Below are positions 9,212 through 20,690 of a DNA stretch of 64,000 nt, piece after piece. The first letter of the stretch is position 1. Every line of letters starts with the position of its first letter. Source of the stretch: Acanthococcus lagerstroemiae (taxonomy: Eukaryota > Arthropoda > Insecta > Hemiptera > Eriococcidae); the NCBI GenBank assembly GCA_031841125.1, contig CM063114.1:36663574-36727573 (forward strand), given 5' to 3'. Made by a program: the position numbers and the translations under genes. The notes below the pieces were generated by a model that worked only from the letters and a program-made list of their open reading frames with translations, ran no database searches and was not told the DNA's origin.

Positions 9212-10514
9212 GTCACAGCTCATATAAAGTAACGACGATTTCACGCTACAGGCGAAAAACACGCGACTCGCTTTCGAAAACACGGCGCACCGGCCAAATT
9301 TATATAAACGAAAATGACACCTGTGTACGACTAATTAAAGATTATATATTGATTGATCGGGTAATGAAAGAAGGGAAAAAAATGTACGCGTGCACTTGTA
9401 CGTCACCGCCAGATAAGCTCGCATAATCGACTTTCTTGCACTCGTTCATTAATAGGTCATTGTTGGCGCTCTGCATAAATACGGCGCGGGGTTATTAATT
9501 TCATCAACAAAATATACTGATAATTGCTTCCACTTTGTCGGTGTGTGATAAATTGGAATGCGGAAAAAATATTACGTATTTTCCCGTAACTCGTTTGACC
9601 TTCAACTTACATAGGTACACGAATAAAAAAGAACAATGATCTCGATCCGATCCGATCTTGAATGATTAAATTCAACACAGAGCCCGACAGTCTGAGAGAC
9701 AGGCGTTTAACGCGTATGTAACATTTCGTTGCACCAAATTACAATATTAACTATACTTATTTTTTCATCGCATAGTTCCTGTCAAGCACATTATTTTCAT
9801 TTTCATACATAACATATTTGCGCCTACGGTGGACATTTTTTAAATAAGTTTGCCAGATCAAATACATCGAAAGTATCTGGCACCTTCGATATATCGGAAT
9901 CCAAACACCAAGTGTGATCACTGATCTTACACTAAAATCAAATACCTGAAGCACAACTAGTACCTAAATGGTGGTACAATGGGGAACCTGCCCAGTCTTG
10001 GATGTTGTGAGGTACCAAATCCCCTTTTCTCTACAGAGCCCAGTTGGAATAGCGACTACAAGTAGTGAACATCTCATCCTTCTATCCATAAATTGTATCA
10101 ATAGGGTGTCTGGTGAAATGATGAGAGACAGACACTTGAGATCCACCGACGAAGCAGAAAAATACTGCTAATCTTAAAAGGGATGCGATCAGTGATACAG
10201 AAAACAATCTATTTGAGAATACTTAGAACAGCCTATGAGAAAAGACTTAGAATTTACTTGCTAGAGGGTTCCAACGAGAATTATCGGCCAACATTATTTA
10301 ATGGCACAGTTCATCAGAGAACAAGGGAACACAGTTCTTCCAGTTCCTTGAATATAAAAAAACTTATATAACGTATTATAGCCTATTCTGAAAATTGAAG
10401 GGTCTGCGGAACTGCACACACTGGCTCACTATAGTCTATCAGGGAAAAAATGATCAAAAATCAGTTTATGTAGAACGAGCTCAAGAAATTGAAACTACAA
10501 TATATTGATAACCT
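9212..10514. other. Unassigned non-coding DNA
   Basis: Short overlapping frames on both strands at 9964-10171 look like chance. No repeat boundary seen. Confidence 0.3.
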
Positions 10515-10618
10515 AGGCCACTGATGCGATATTCGAATGGGTAGTTTCCGGGGCCGGGGGTGTGGTGTCTCAGCGGCCACTTTGGCATGCGTGCATCGCC
10601 ATACGTTCCACCACACCA
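10515..10618 (+). mobile_element. 5'-truncated fragment of the R1-like element 3' end
   Basis: GGCCACTGATGCGATATTCG matches GGCCACTGATGCGATACTCG at 17711, and GCATGCGTGCATCGCCATACGTTCCACCA matches GTATGCGTGCATCGCCGTACGTCCCACCA before 17790. It has about 28 bp more in the middle than the copy at 17711, so one of them carries an indel. A tail-only copy is the usual product of incomplete target-primed reverse transcription. Confidence 0.75.
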
Positions 10619-12034
10619 AGCATAACTCTTACCAGTAGTCAGCGATTTCTTCTGTGCTTTTGTTAGTGGCGGCAAGTACCAATACTGGAATTGTCCCATT
10701 TCAGTCCCCTATAGTACCCAAAAGATAAGGGTTAAGGGGAACTTAACGTAAAAAGTGAATTATACGACCCACACCCCTGGCGATACAAAATATACTAAAA
10801 ATTAAATCTCAACATTTCACCCTGTTGTAGAGCTTGAGGGGTGAATAATATCAAACAGGAGCGTAGCGAGAGGGAGGTATGAGGCTGTCACACTCCCATC
10901 ACGAATCTTGAGAATTGGCATTTTTCGACAGATTCGGCCATTTAGTCATCATGTTGGATCACTAAACGGCAAAACCAGTAAATCATTGAATTTTTCGTAC
11001 TGAGTCAGCTTTTCATTTTTCAGCAACGTAAATGATACTAGAACACGAAGAAGCTAAGGGCTTGAAAATAAGGCTTTCTAAAACAATCGTATGTCCCACA
11101 ACGCCCTACTCTTCAACTTACCATAAAAACTTTTGCAATTCGCAATTTTTTCGTTCCTTCCATTTCGAGAAAAGCCAATTAGAAATAGCGGACAATTTTT
11201 CGCAATTTTGAAGTAATGGCAGCCTCTACTGAGAAACAATACAGCTGAAAAACTTTTTCAAGGTAACTTAAGTAATCTGAAAGTTCGAAATTTATTTTTT
11301 AACTTTGTTAGTGTTTATCTCGAGAAATGTGAAAGTTTGCTGCTGTAGAGTTGACAGCCTTAGACCTTCGTAAATGGCTTTCAGACGGCAGCAGAACATG
11401 CATTACCAACCATACTGGATATAAAGATTGAGAACAATTCAAAATTTTCCCGACAGCTTAGGCTACCACGGAAAAGAGAGCTTTTAAATTTTACTAACAA
11501 ATTTGAATACACTCACTGTAGAGTAAGGTGGAATGAAAAATAAAAACTGTTTTGCGTAAGTTGCTCATCCCCCACGAAAGGTTTTATTTGGTGAGACAAT
11601 AACATGGTTAAAAATGTTTTGAATTTGACCGGTAACTTTACTCTAACACGTGAGGTCGAAGTTCGGAGGAAAGTACAGAATTTGAAAATTTGATGACTAC
11701 CTTCAAATTTTGACTCATTATTCATTAATCGATTCGTCTTCATCACTCCGTTATAACTATACTCGATTTTGGTCCATGAGGCGGAACGTACAAGAACAAC
11801 AAATTACTCGAGCCCGTTTTCAAAATAGAACACGTTAATAAGCATCGTACAATTTTACAATATGAAATCCTAAATCAGGTTTAGGAATTAAAGTCCAATA
11901 AATTCATAATGGGCGGGAAGGGGGGGGGTCAAGATGAAGTGATTGGTGTACACGTCAAAATTTGAAGGTAATCATACATTTATATAGGTACTCGTACAAT
12001 TGGCTCAAAGTATAAGCTCGATTGTTTTGTCCAA
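10619..12034. other. Unassigned non-coding DNA
   Basis: CAGGAGCGTAGC at about 10858 resembles a MITE left end but no partner is close. A G run lies at 11920-11928. No exon supported. Confidence 0.3.
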
Positions 12035-12042
12035 GTGAAGAG

Positions 12043-12222
12043 CAGTGGCGGATCCAAGAGGGGGCATGGAGTAAATGCCCCCCCTCCCAGGTTGAATATT
12101 TTTAACGCAATAACAGGGGGAAAAAAGGAATAAAAATGATGAATTATGCGTTCATTACACGCCATAAAGGTCACCACCGCTACTGTACCCCCCTCCATTT
12201 CCTTTTTCTACATCCGCGCCTG
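12043..12222. mobile_element. hAT-like MITE, 180 bp, with exact 8-bp target duplication
   Basis: The left end is CAGTGGCGGATCC and the right end ATCCGCGCCTG (complement CAGGCGCGGAT). GTGAAGAG flanks it on both sides (12035-12042 and 12223-12230), an exact 8-bp duplication as produced by hAT transposases. C/G-rich blocks (GAGGGGG on the left, CCCCCCTCC on the right) lie just inside the ends. No coding capacity. A lone right end of the same type is at about 48114-48128. Confidence 0.9.
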
Positions 12223-12230
12223 GTGAAGAG

Positions 12231-13174
12231 TTTCCACTTAGTGAATGAAGGGAAACTAGCTCAAAAAGGGACGCATGCAATTTTCCCGTTAAAATGTACG
12301 CAATTTTAACATTTTCTGTTTAAGTATCCATCGGACGCAGCCGAATGTTCACAGACCACCAAACCTTAATCTAAAAATAGTACTCAGAACTCATTTTTAA
12401 TGAATTTAACGTTCGACTTTTAAATGGGAATTTCAAGCTGAAAATTTGAACTTCAGATACATTGGAAATGAATTATATTATCTGAGTAATAATTTTCAAT
12501 CAAAGGTCGGTATAGTCTCCAAACCTACGTACCAAATTTTATTCGCCTGTATCCGATGGATAATTAATTCGAGAGTTTGAAGTTGCGTACATTTTAATGG
12601 GAAAAACTGCATTGTCTTTTTTCCAGTATTTTCACTAACGCTCCAATCGGGACTTGGACAAACCAATTGGCAAACCGAAAATATTGATCAAATTGGAAAG
12701 AATACTGGCCACATTATCAGCTTACCAAACAGAACCTTTTGAGGAGTGTGAAAAAAAATTTCCCTAATCCACCCGCCTTTGTACAACACGGCTCCTTCAA
12801 TTTCAGAGATAGGCAAATGTTTCACAGATTTCTTCATACAGGCTTAACCCGATCTGGGTCAGCTTTGCACCCGACTTTTCTTTCTTGGAGGAGGGAGGGA
12901 GTACGCATAGAGCCATTTGTATAATGCATATGTACCTATAAACATAGGACAAAATTCTCACATACTAGCCTAAAATTTGAGCAGCCCTTCCTGACACGGC
13001 ACTACGGACCTAGATTTCTCTGATTCTTCTGACTGAGCCATATTTCTACTACATACTTCCAAACTATTTTTACATTGTGCGGACAGCAACCCCATCAATT
13101 TCGCAATAATGACTTTGTCTTCCCAGCTTTCCAAAAATGTCACATATCCACATTTCATTATCCTTCTTGCACAG
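12231..13174. other. Unassigned non-coding DNA
   Basis: No exon or repeat boundary recognised. ATTTTAATGGGAAAA near 12592 resembles in complement TTTTCCCGTTAAAAT near 12280, so a loose inverted pair about 300 bp apart may exist. Confidence 0.3.
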
Positions 13175-13182
13175 CTAAATGA

Positions 13183-13855
13183 AGTGTTGCCAGATGAAAG
13201 TTTTAAAAATGTGCAACAACTCAAAAATGCTAGAAGAGAAATGTGCCACTTTGTGCCGCATATTTGACAGTGAGTGTTCTACACAGGCGGAAAACTTTGC
13301 CGAAAATTTTTTTGGTTTGTAAAAAAGTCGCAGTTGTTGCAGTTTCATCTTCTTAGAAGACAAAAATAGTGCAATATTGAGAAAAAAAAAGAAAAAAAGT
13401 CATCGCAAAAATGGTGGAGACATGTCAAATATTCTTGAATATGCTCTAAAAAGCAGAAACCATGCTAAAAATGCTTTTATACCCAAAATATGCTAAAGTA
13501 TGCTCGATCAAGTGTGGCACATTCTTCTTGAAATTCTATGAATCACAAAAATAACACTGATATTCTCTATATCAACTTCAATAGAAAAAAACATGCAAAA
13601 GCATATTTTTGGATTTCCTAATCATACGATCCGAAGATCACTGCTCCGATATCAGTCCAAATGGGAATAGAAGAATAAAGTTCGTCGATATGCAAAAGAA
13701 AAAGGTCTCGGCGGGAAAAATGTTTCAGTATGTAATATTTAGTTTAACGAGAAAAGTCACCAAAAAAATTATAACGTGCCACAATGTGCCACCAATCTTT
13801 GATGTGTCACAGATATTGAATTGCGTCAATGTGGCACACGCCACCTGGCAACACT
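13183..13855. mobile_element. hAT-like non-autonomous element, 673 bp
   Basis: The ends are AGTGTTGCCAGATG and, at the right, CACCTGGCAACACT (complement AGTGTTGCCAGGTG). CTAAATGA (13175-13182) and GTAAATGA (13856-13863) flank it, 7 of 8 bases identical. GTGCCAC or its complement GTGGCAC recurs near both ends (around 13244, 13511, 13776, 13789, 13831), the kind of subterminal motif that hAT transposases bind. Short frames on both strands show no transposase. Confidence 0.8.
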
Positions 13856-13863
13856 GTAAATGA

Positions 13864-15514
13864 GGTTTTATCAAACTAAAGAGGTTCAAAACCAAAGACC
13901 TTGGTAAAATCCCCTCCTTCTCCATGCATTCATCAGATTACTTGAAAGATCGAGCAAGAACCTTCATAATGGGTGGCAGAATTACAAATTAAATATTGAA
14001 ACTATGACTTAATATTATTTCCAGTGACGTTGGATATTCGGGAAAAAACGGTTCGAAAGCCGAACGAGCGTCATCAAATCGGATTCATATTACTTTTAAA
14101 TTTGAGGAAAATAAATTTAAGTAAAACTTCACACCCAAATTGAGGCACTAATCCAGGCACCCATGAAGGTAAACCAATTACGCAAATATTTTGGTTATAA
14201 AAAACGATAACATACGTCAGTCGGTGATCCTATATGTACATAGAATGAAATAGAGATACCTAAAATGGCCACAAGAAGATCCTACCATTCCAGATCTGCG
14301 AAGTAATTAGTGTTTAAAAAACGAAATCGATTCATATTTCGCATGTTTTGGCATACATCGAGAATAATTAGCTCACCTCGTAGCACACGTTCCAGAAATA
14401 CACTCGAGCATACTCACTTTTCACGAGGCGCTCGCCAATGTTTTTCCATCTGTTCGAAGGTCGTCAGAGAGAGAAAAAAATCCTAATACGTCCAACTCGT
14501 TAACTTCTACGCTCAAAAATGCCAGCGATCCAGCGACTCACTTCATGACGATGAAATCCCACAGATGCATCGATGATTAATTAAATTTTTTTGGCTTCTG
14601 GATTTTTCCGATGACCAGTTTATTTGTCTCATTCCCTTCCCGGCTGTTTCTCGGTTCGTTTTACATAACCGCGACAGATACGTTAGAACTGGGACATTTT
14701 ACAAAATCACGGTAGACCATAGGTACACGAGCGGATAAAATTAATTTGGATTTCACTTTTCCGCCTTCGTTCAGTGATCAGTGGAGTGCGTGATCCAATG
14801 TATGTGTACAGTAAGCTGGTAGAAAAGTGTCACGCACGAGCTGAGCAAATGACACAGATTTACCGTAATCTCTGTGTCTCTATTTTTATCCTTATAAAAA
14901 GTGAATTTTTGTGAGGCCGCGACATTATATGTTCGTTGCATATAGAACGGCTGTGTGTGTAGGTATTTACGTTCAAAATTAGCTTCCAGATCGTACAGCG
15001 AAAAAAAAAAATAATAATAATAATAATAAATAAAAAATAAATACTCGCTCGAGTTCACCATACACGACACACGTGTTCGTAATGGAAAGCAGTTCTAACC
15101 TTGGACGACCACAGCGAACTTCTGAGCTGGGAACCAGACTGGACGTCAATAGATCCAAATGCAGAACAGTTCTGCAGTACGATTTAAAACGCGGTAGCTG
15201 AAGAGAATCTGCATTGACTCCTTATGAGCATTAGTGGTTTCATTATCTGCCAAAGTATGAGACTGAATATGCTCAAATACTGCATAATACAGCTTCGGAC
15301 CAAGAAAACAGAACTCACGGGGCAAACAAACGAACAGGGTTATAGATGAAAACCCCTCGCTTGGCCAGGGGATAACTAACGAGATATCGCACAAATTTGG
15401 GCAGAATATTTCCGTCCATAATGTAAAACTTCATTCAACGAATACTGCCTGGTCACACAAACTTTATAAGCATCGAATCTCATGCACCATTCATTCCATG
15501 AAAAAAATTGTGAC
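13864..15514. other. Unassigned non-coding DNA with an AT-rich microsatellite
   Basis: A poly(A) plus (ATA/TAA)n tract lies at about 15001-15044. The 99-codon minus-strand frame at 14771-15070 is built largely from that tract. No exon supported. Confidence 0.3.
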
Positions 15515-15840
15515 TATCAAATTTGTAGACCTCAAAAAAATAATATCACTTTGTGTCAACACAAGTTAGATAATAAAATTTCTTAAAAGAAAATCGACTT
15601 TATTCATTTTGACTGCCCTTAGCTCCCGATCCTACAAGCTGATTAGGTTTACCTTTGTACTCGAGCTGCATGAGGACTGTAAAAATTCATAATAAAAATT
15701 TCTGCTGACTAGGTTAATTACACAAGACTAGAGCGTTGGACAACGCCACTTCCCTCGAATGTTCCAATTTAGGTCTGTCCATAAATTCAGTTTTTGTTTC
15801 CTTATCGCGGATAACATATCAACATTTCAGTTTTCTAACT
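15515..15840. repeat. Dispersed repeat, copy 1 (with 58380-58745)
   Basis: Aligned landmarks shared in the same order and orientation with 58380-58745: GTAGACCTC; TTAGCTCCCGATCC / CTGGCTCCTGATCC; GCTGATTAGG / GACTGATAA; GTTAATTACA / GTCAATTACA; GACAACGCCA then TTTCC; GCGGATAACATAT / ACGGACAACATAT; and ATTTCAG. Identity is moderate with many indels. I cannot assign the family. Confidence 0.65.
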
Positions 15841-16199
15841 CAATAACTCAATTACAATTCTTTTTATCATTACCAATCAGTTAATAAAAAAAAAAGTATA
15901 ATATTATGAATAAATAGTAAATAAGTTTCTCAACCATTATATAAGAGGTTATACTTTTCACTTCATAATCTGATAAGGTAGGCCCGCAGCTTAGGAAGGG
16001 AGGAGATGCCAGAACTCCCCCCCCCCCAAGAAAGATCAAAATTTTTAAAAATGCTTTTTAGTTATGCAATTTTTAATTTTGTTGCAAGTTACCCCTCCCC
16101 CGTTCCTTGAATTACTGATGCAATTCCCGTTCGAGTTCACTGAAGTTAACTTTTGAAAAAAATTATGTTTCAAGTTCTTAGAAATTCACATTGGTTGGC
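15841..16199. other. AT-rich spacer with a C run
   Basis: A C run at 16017-16027 is followed by CCCCTCCCCCGTTCC at 16092. The flanks resemble MITE interiors elsewhere in the window, but no inverted ends could be paired. Confidence 0.3.
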
Positions 16200-16790
16200 G
16201 ACACTATCAAGTCTCGAGTAAGTCTGGGAGAGTCTCAACAAGTCTTAGATACAGTTTAGAAAAGTTTCGAAAAATTCTAGTCAAACCGATAATAGTCTCA
16301 AAACAAGTTCGGAGATAACTGGTAGAAAATGTAGAAGACGTTGAAAACAGCCTTAAGGAACTCTTAGGCCTTACACAAATTTGCAAAAACCGAAAAAACT
16401 CTCAGTGAGATCTAAATCTATCTAAATCAGCCTCAAAAAGTTAGAAACCAGTCAAAAAAGTCTGAAATAGTAACAGAATTTTTTTTTAGCTATTCTGAAA
16501 GAGATTTTGAAATTCTCGAAGAGTCTAAAAGAAATCTGGCTTGAAAGGAAAAGTCTCAATCAGGTCTACAGTAGCCTGGAATAAGTCTGAAAGGGTGTTG
16601 AAGTCTTGAAGTCTTACTCATTTCATTAAGCAACTGAAAGAATTTTAAAAATATTACTCCGACAGGCTTAAAGAAGTCTCGAAGAGTTTAAAAAAGTCTT
16701 AAAGTTTCTTGAAAATGTTTAACCGAGTTTGAAACAGCCCGAAAAAAGTATTTTTCAGCAAGACTTTGCACAAGTCTTTGTACCAACATA
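16200..16790 (+). repeat. Degenerate short-period array, AAGTCT-nGAAA type
   Basis: Words such as AAGTCTCGA, AGTCTCAACAAGTCTTAG, AAGTTTCGAAAAA, AGTCTAAAAG and AAGTCTTAAAG recur every 10-25 bp for almost 600 bp. No fixed unit survives. The same vocabulary appears at 47460-47810, 51376-51620 and 51900-52050. It is not a simple microsatellite and not obviously coding. Confidence 0.65.
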
Positions 16791-16896
16791 GTGTAGCCGA
16801 CCTTCCAGAGACAGCGCTAGCACCAAACGATATTCGGGGAGGAATGCCGGGTGAGCTGTGCTACGCAGGTTGATAGTGCGTTATGATCAGACCTCC

Positions 16897-17548
16897 TTAG
16901 CTCGGATTACAGGAAGACGCCAACCTTCCGGGTCAAGCGAGACATCAAACAGTCTACGCTTCGTAAGTGGAAGGACGCGCTCGCCCATTCGACCAAGGGC
17001 GAGTAGACCCGAGCGCTGATATGCGACCTCGATATATGGGCAGGAAGATCTCACCGAGAGCTGAACTTCCATCTGACCCAAGTCCTGAGCAGCCACGGGT
17101 TCTTCGGCAAATACCTACATCGGATGGCGATATCGCCGAGCCTAGTGTGCACATACTGTGAACGAGGGGCGGAGGACACACCCTGACACACCCTGTTCGA
17201 GTGTGAGGCCTGGGAGCAAGAGAGGCGTGAAACGGCTATATAGATCTATCCCGGTGGCGGAACACGAGCACCAGCGACGGCGTGATTAGCCGTCTCGCGC
17301 CGGACACCTTGGTTCCGGAAATGTTGAAGAGCGGAAGCGGATGGAACCGGGTGTCGGCCTTTGTCTCGACCATCATGAAGAAGATGCAGACAGAGCGGTC
17401 GAGGCAGACGGCCGACGGGCAAAGCTCGGGCTATACCATCCTAGAAGAGCTGCTGCAGCTGCTGCAGACCCCCTGGCAGGGCTCACCCGGCGTTACCACC
17501 TTCCTGCGTCGCCACATGTACCAAGACGAGGAGGTGATGGGTGAGTGA
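16897..17548 (+). pseudogene. Decayed 3' end of ORF2 of an R1-like non-LTR retrotransposon
   Basis: Translation of 16953-17240 gives recognisable C-terminal ORF2 sequence of R1/LOA-type elements: STLRKWKDALAHSTKGE, then TRALICDLDIWAGRSHREL, FHLTQVLSSHGFFGKYLHRM and a CCHC knuckle. In the knuckle, CX2C is at 17148-17159 (CTYC) and HX4C at 17187-17204 (HTLFEC). Stops interrupt it at 17004 (TAG), 17184 (TGA) and 17241 (TAG). The tail then continues in another frame from 17282 with LAPDTLVPEMLKSGSGW, a typical end of this clade, so a frameshift lies between 17243 and 17282. The reverse transcriptase and endonuclease regions are absent upstream: the sequence meets the degenerate array before 16800. 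The GC content is well above the flanks. Dead element, 5'-truncated. Confidence 0.88.
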
Positions 17549-17789
17549 AGAGGAAGCGCGTCCGGCTGTGGTGCACCAAAATTCCAGGTCAGTGCTGGGT
17601 GAGCGTTAACCTCGGTTAGTAGGGGGTACCATGGTGGCCCTAGCAGAGCAGCGCGCACCGGAAGCGGAACGGCGAAATGGGGGCTCTGGCCAGCCTCAAA
17701 ACGTCCCTCCGGCCACTGATGCGATACTCGAAAGAGTAGTTTCTGGGGCCACATCGGTATGCGTGCATCGCCGTACGTCCCACCAGACC
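17549..17789 (+). mobile_element. 3' UTR of the R1-like element
   Basis: This continues from the ORF2 remnant. The segment 17711-17789 is present again at 10515-10618 and, more diverged, at 29255-29350, which identifies it as the reverse-transcription start end of the element. No poly(A) tail is visible after the match ends. Confidence 0.75.
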
Positions 17790-19369
17790 TTATTAACACT
17801 TCCTTTAAAAGTCGTTTATCACAATGCAACTTTCAAGTTCAGGCCATTATTAAAATTCGAAATGCTCTTTTCGTTACATTTTAATATCCATCCAACATTC
17901 GCAAATTTGGATGCTACGAAGGGAAAAGGTGTTTAGGAACGTATTTTTGGAAAATGCTTCGTATGCAGATTTGGAAAGGCTTTACAAACGCTAACATTAG
18001 CTCTGCTCAGGAGATCAGAACAATGGAACCACATCAAAAAATACTGAATCGAGGATACTGAAAATCTGGAAAGATCGTGGATTTCAGATCTTAGATTATG
18101 GGTTTCGGTTCCATTTTTTCGGAAGAGGACAGAGGCCTGTCTGCTTCCTTGTCTATCTGTCTGTCTGCCGGGCTGACTGAATAGTAGACTGACGGTTAGT
18201 CCCATGGTACGGGTTATCTCCAAATAGATTTGCTGCTGCAATTTTCAAATTTCAGGTACACAGCCCACACGGTATTCTCCCCATCGTTAAGGAGGGAGAG
18301 GTGGCGACCGTATTTCTGGGATATAATAAGGCCTTTATCTTCTATTTGCTATGTAGTTAGCAAACCTGCAATTTAGCAGTTAGCAAATTCAAACAACCCC
18401 TACTTTTCTTAGAAGCTGCTTTAGTACACGCCTCTCAGATGTTGCAGTGTCCTCGGATTTTTGGCTGGAGGTAATGACAGACTGATATCTCTGAGGAAGG
18501 TGAAGAATGGGGAGGGGTTTCAAGCTCAATTATATAGCAATTTATTTTGAAACACTACTTATTCGCCAATCTATTGGTATTTCAATCAATATCGAATTCC
18601 GGACTCGTAATTACCTTTTTCCTCCGTAAAGCTGTAAAAAATCCGTCCTACCAATGGTCTACAACTATTCGGGTACATGTTCGTATATCCTGTTGTACCG
18701 AATCACAACCTTGAACATCCGAATTTAAAGCAAAATTATAACTCACGAAGAATTCTTTTTAATTACCTATCAAACGCACAAAATCTTGACCGAGCGTCCA
18801 CGATATATCTATTTTTAATGTACTTCGGTGCAAAAAAAAGAGATGTGAAATTGCGTCGCAATTCGAAGCAAGTATTTTTGGGAATTTTTAGCATTGTTAA
18901 ATGTTGCAATGAAAAAGCTGTAAATATTGTACTTAGAATCTATCTTGTAAATATTTTTCAGCCTTCCTCAATCCGTTAACATTTATACTATGGTAATTAA
19001 GACCTCCGATAACTTGTAAGATTAATTTGGCTTTTTTATTCGTCTGAGAACACTGGTGTATTTACCCAGCATGAATCTAACTCTTTTACAGCGGACGAAT
19101 AACAATACAACTTTCAGTTCGGAAAATTTTCTTCACGAAATTGGAAACTGGTTTAGCAATCGTATTTTATTTTTGGGTTCCAATAATCGGCTACTTTTCG
19201 CGTAATGAAGGTGACTGCCAGTAAAACTGACTTGCGAGCAACCTACCTGCTCGAAGGAGTTAGCGGATGAATACAAATACTGCAGTGAATCAGAAGTGTT
19301 CTTCAATCCAGGAAGCACACGGCGCATCCTTATTTCTCATCAGGGTATACTCGATACCCTCAGAATCAA
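17790..19369. other. Unassigned non-coding DNA
   Basis: No exon or repeat boundary supported. A (GTCT)n-like tract lies at about 18149-18165. The 100-codon plus-strand frame at 18677-18979 is AT-rich, begins in no splice context and resembles nothing I know. Confidence 0.3.
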
Positions 19370-19615
19370 ATACAGAAGCCACAAGAGAAACTGAACCTGA
19401 ACTGAAGCTAAACCCCTAAAACCATAGCTAAATAAATGGAGCTTACAACCGAAGCCGAAGTATAAATCAGAGTACAGGAAACTGAAGCTGAGTCACAATT
19501 CAACTTCTCACTTGGAAGCGGACGAGCTTTGTCCGCGACTGAAGCCGAAGTCGAACGAATAAATTTACTGAGAACTGAAGCAAATAAGCCTACCTCCAAA
19601 AGTCAAAGCCAAAAT
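19370..19615. repeat. Degenerate GAAGCCGAAG-type short-period region
   Basis: ACTGAAGCT, CCGAAGCCGAAGT, AACTGAAGCTGAG, ACTGAAGCCGAAGTCGAA and AACTGAAGCAAA recur at irregular 10-40 bp spacing. It is the complement-strand vocabulary of the region at 6965-7384. Confidence 0.5.
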
Positions 19616-20001
19616 GGTTCAACTCCACAGCCCTGGCACCAACTTCCTGCTAGTAAAAAGGGGAAAAAACGAAGACGCTGGTCATTTCAACTTCGCCAAT
19701 AAATTGCTATGAAACTGAATATTGAGGACCACGAAGAAACATTGTATACAACATCCTCCGGCAGAGAACAGCTGTTCGATAACCCTTCTGTCGTAACTTC
19801 GACAGCTAAATTAATGACCTGTTAAGTAGCTTCTCTTCTGTTGTTTTGGATTCGTATTTTAACTTCATTAGCTTCTAGTTTTTAAGTGAATTGTTCAAGT
19901 GTTTGTCAATGAGTGATCTGTCATCTCGTGTCCCTTTAATCCTTCATGTTCTTTTATTCTGTCTGTCAACTTTCTGCCAGTTTCTCCAACGTAAGCAGAG
20001 C
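19616..20001. other. Unassigned non-coding DNA
   Basis: Nothing recognisable beyond weak T-rich repetition. Confidence 0.3.
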
Positions 20002-20150
20002 ACTTTAACCCAAGTGTAGCTACACGCCATTTTGAATCGTCCACGCCCGCGGATGCCGAATCCTACTACCCGGAGCGTACCGCGTAGTGACTTCAGCATC
20101 CACGGCGCGGTTGGATTCAAAATGGCGTATAGCTACACTCGAGTTAAAGG
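20002..20150. mobile_element. Palindromic MITE family A, copy 1
   Basis: The ends ACTTTAACCCAAGTGTAGCT and AGCTACACTCGAGTTAAAG are inverted repeats. Inside are GCCATTTTGAATC / GATTCAAAATGGC and a GC-rich dyad, GATGCCGAAT...ACTACCCGGAGCGTACCGCGTAGT...CAGCATCCACGG. The whole 149 bp can fold back on itself. Related copies lie at 28986-29120 and 60401-60536. Confidence 0.85.
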
Positions 20151-20552
20151 GTTATATACGTATAGTTGTTTATTTGTTCGGTCATGGGTTAGCTGTTTCT
20201 TACGTTAAAAGCTGTAGCTGTATTGGTAAAAAACTTTAGTATTTTGTCATTCATAGGTATTGTATTCTCCTGAGTATTTTTCTTCTCTGTATAGTCTGTT
20301 CCAGATAAGAGTATAAAAAACCCATAGACGTGGCGGTGTCACAGGGGAAAGGGAGGTAAGAAATTCACACTGAACGCGTTAAAGACGCAGCACACGTTCT
20401 CAGGAAGTGATATGTGATTGGTTACAAAATCGAACACGTGAACGCATTAGTCTGTGGTCTGTCTCAGAGTTTTTGATTCTCTTATTTGGGACAGACTATA
20501 GTGCTTGTCATTTTCCTGTCTGCTATTTTTATTATATCGTCAATTACCTAAA
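20151..20552. other. Unassigned non-coding DNA
   Basis: ACAGACTATA (from about 20489) and TATAGTCTGT (20291-20300) form a small inverted pair, with CTCTGTATAGTCTGTTCCAG on the left; otherwise nothing recognised. Confidence 0.3.
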
Positions 20553-20690
20553 GTTGATAGTTGTTGTTAATGACTATATTTGTTTTATTACTAGTATTTG
20601 AGGTTGATATTTGTTGTTGATGATTATATTTGTTTGATTACCATTTGAGGTTGACAGTTGTTGTTGACTATCTTTTATTATGTTCGTCTC
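20553..20690. repeat. Tandem repeat, about 47-50 bp x3
   Basis: GTTGATAGTTGTTGTTAATG (20553), GTTGATATTTGTTGTTGATG (20603) and GTTGACAGTTGTTGTTGA (20650) head successive units that share ATATTTGTTTxATTAC and ATTTGAG. Confidence 0.8.

Noticed and set aside
17431..17829. 132-codon minus-strand frame
   Set aside because: Shadow of the R1-like ORF2 tail and 3' UTR on the plus strand.
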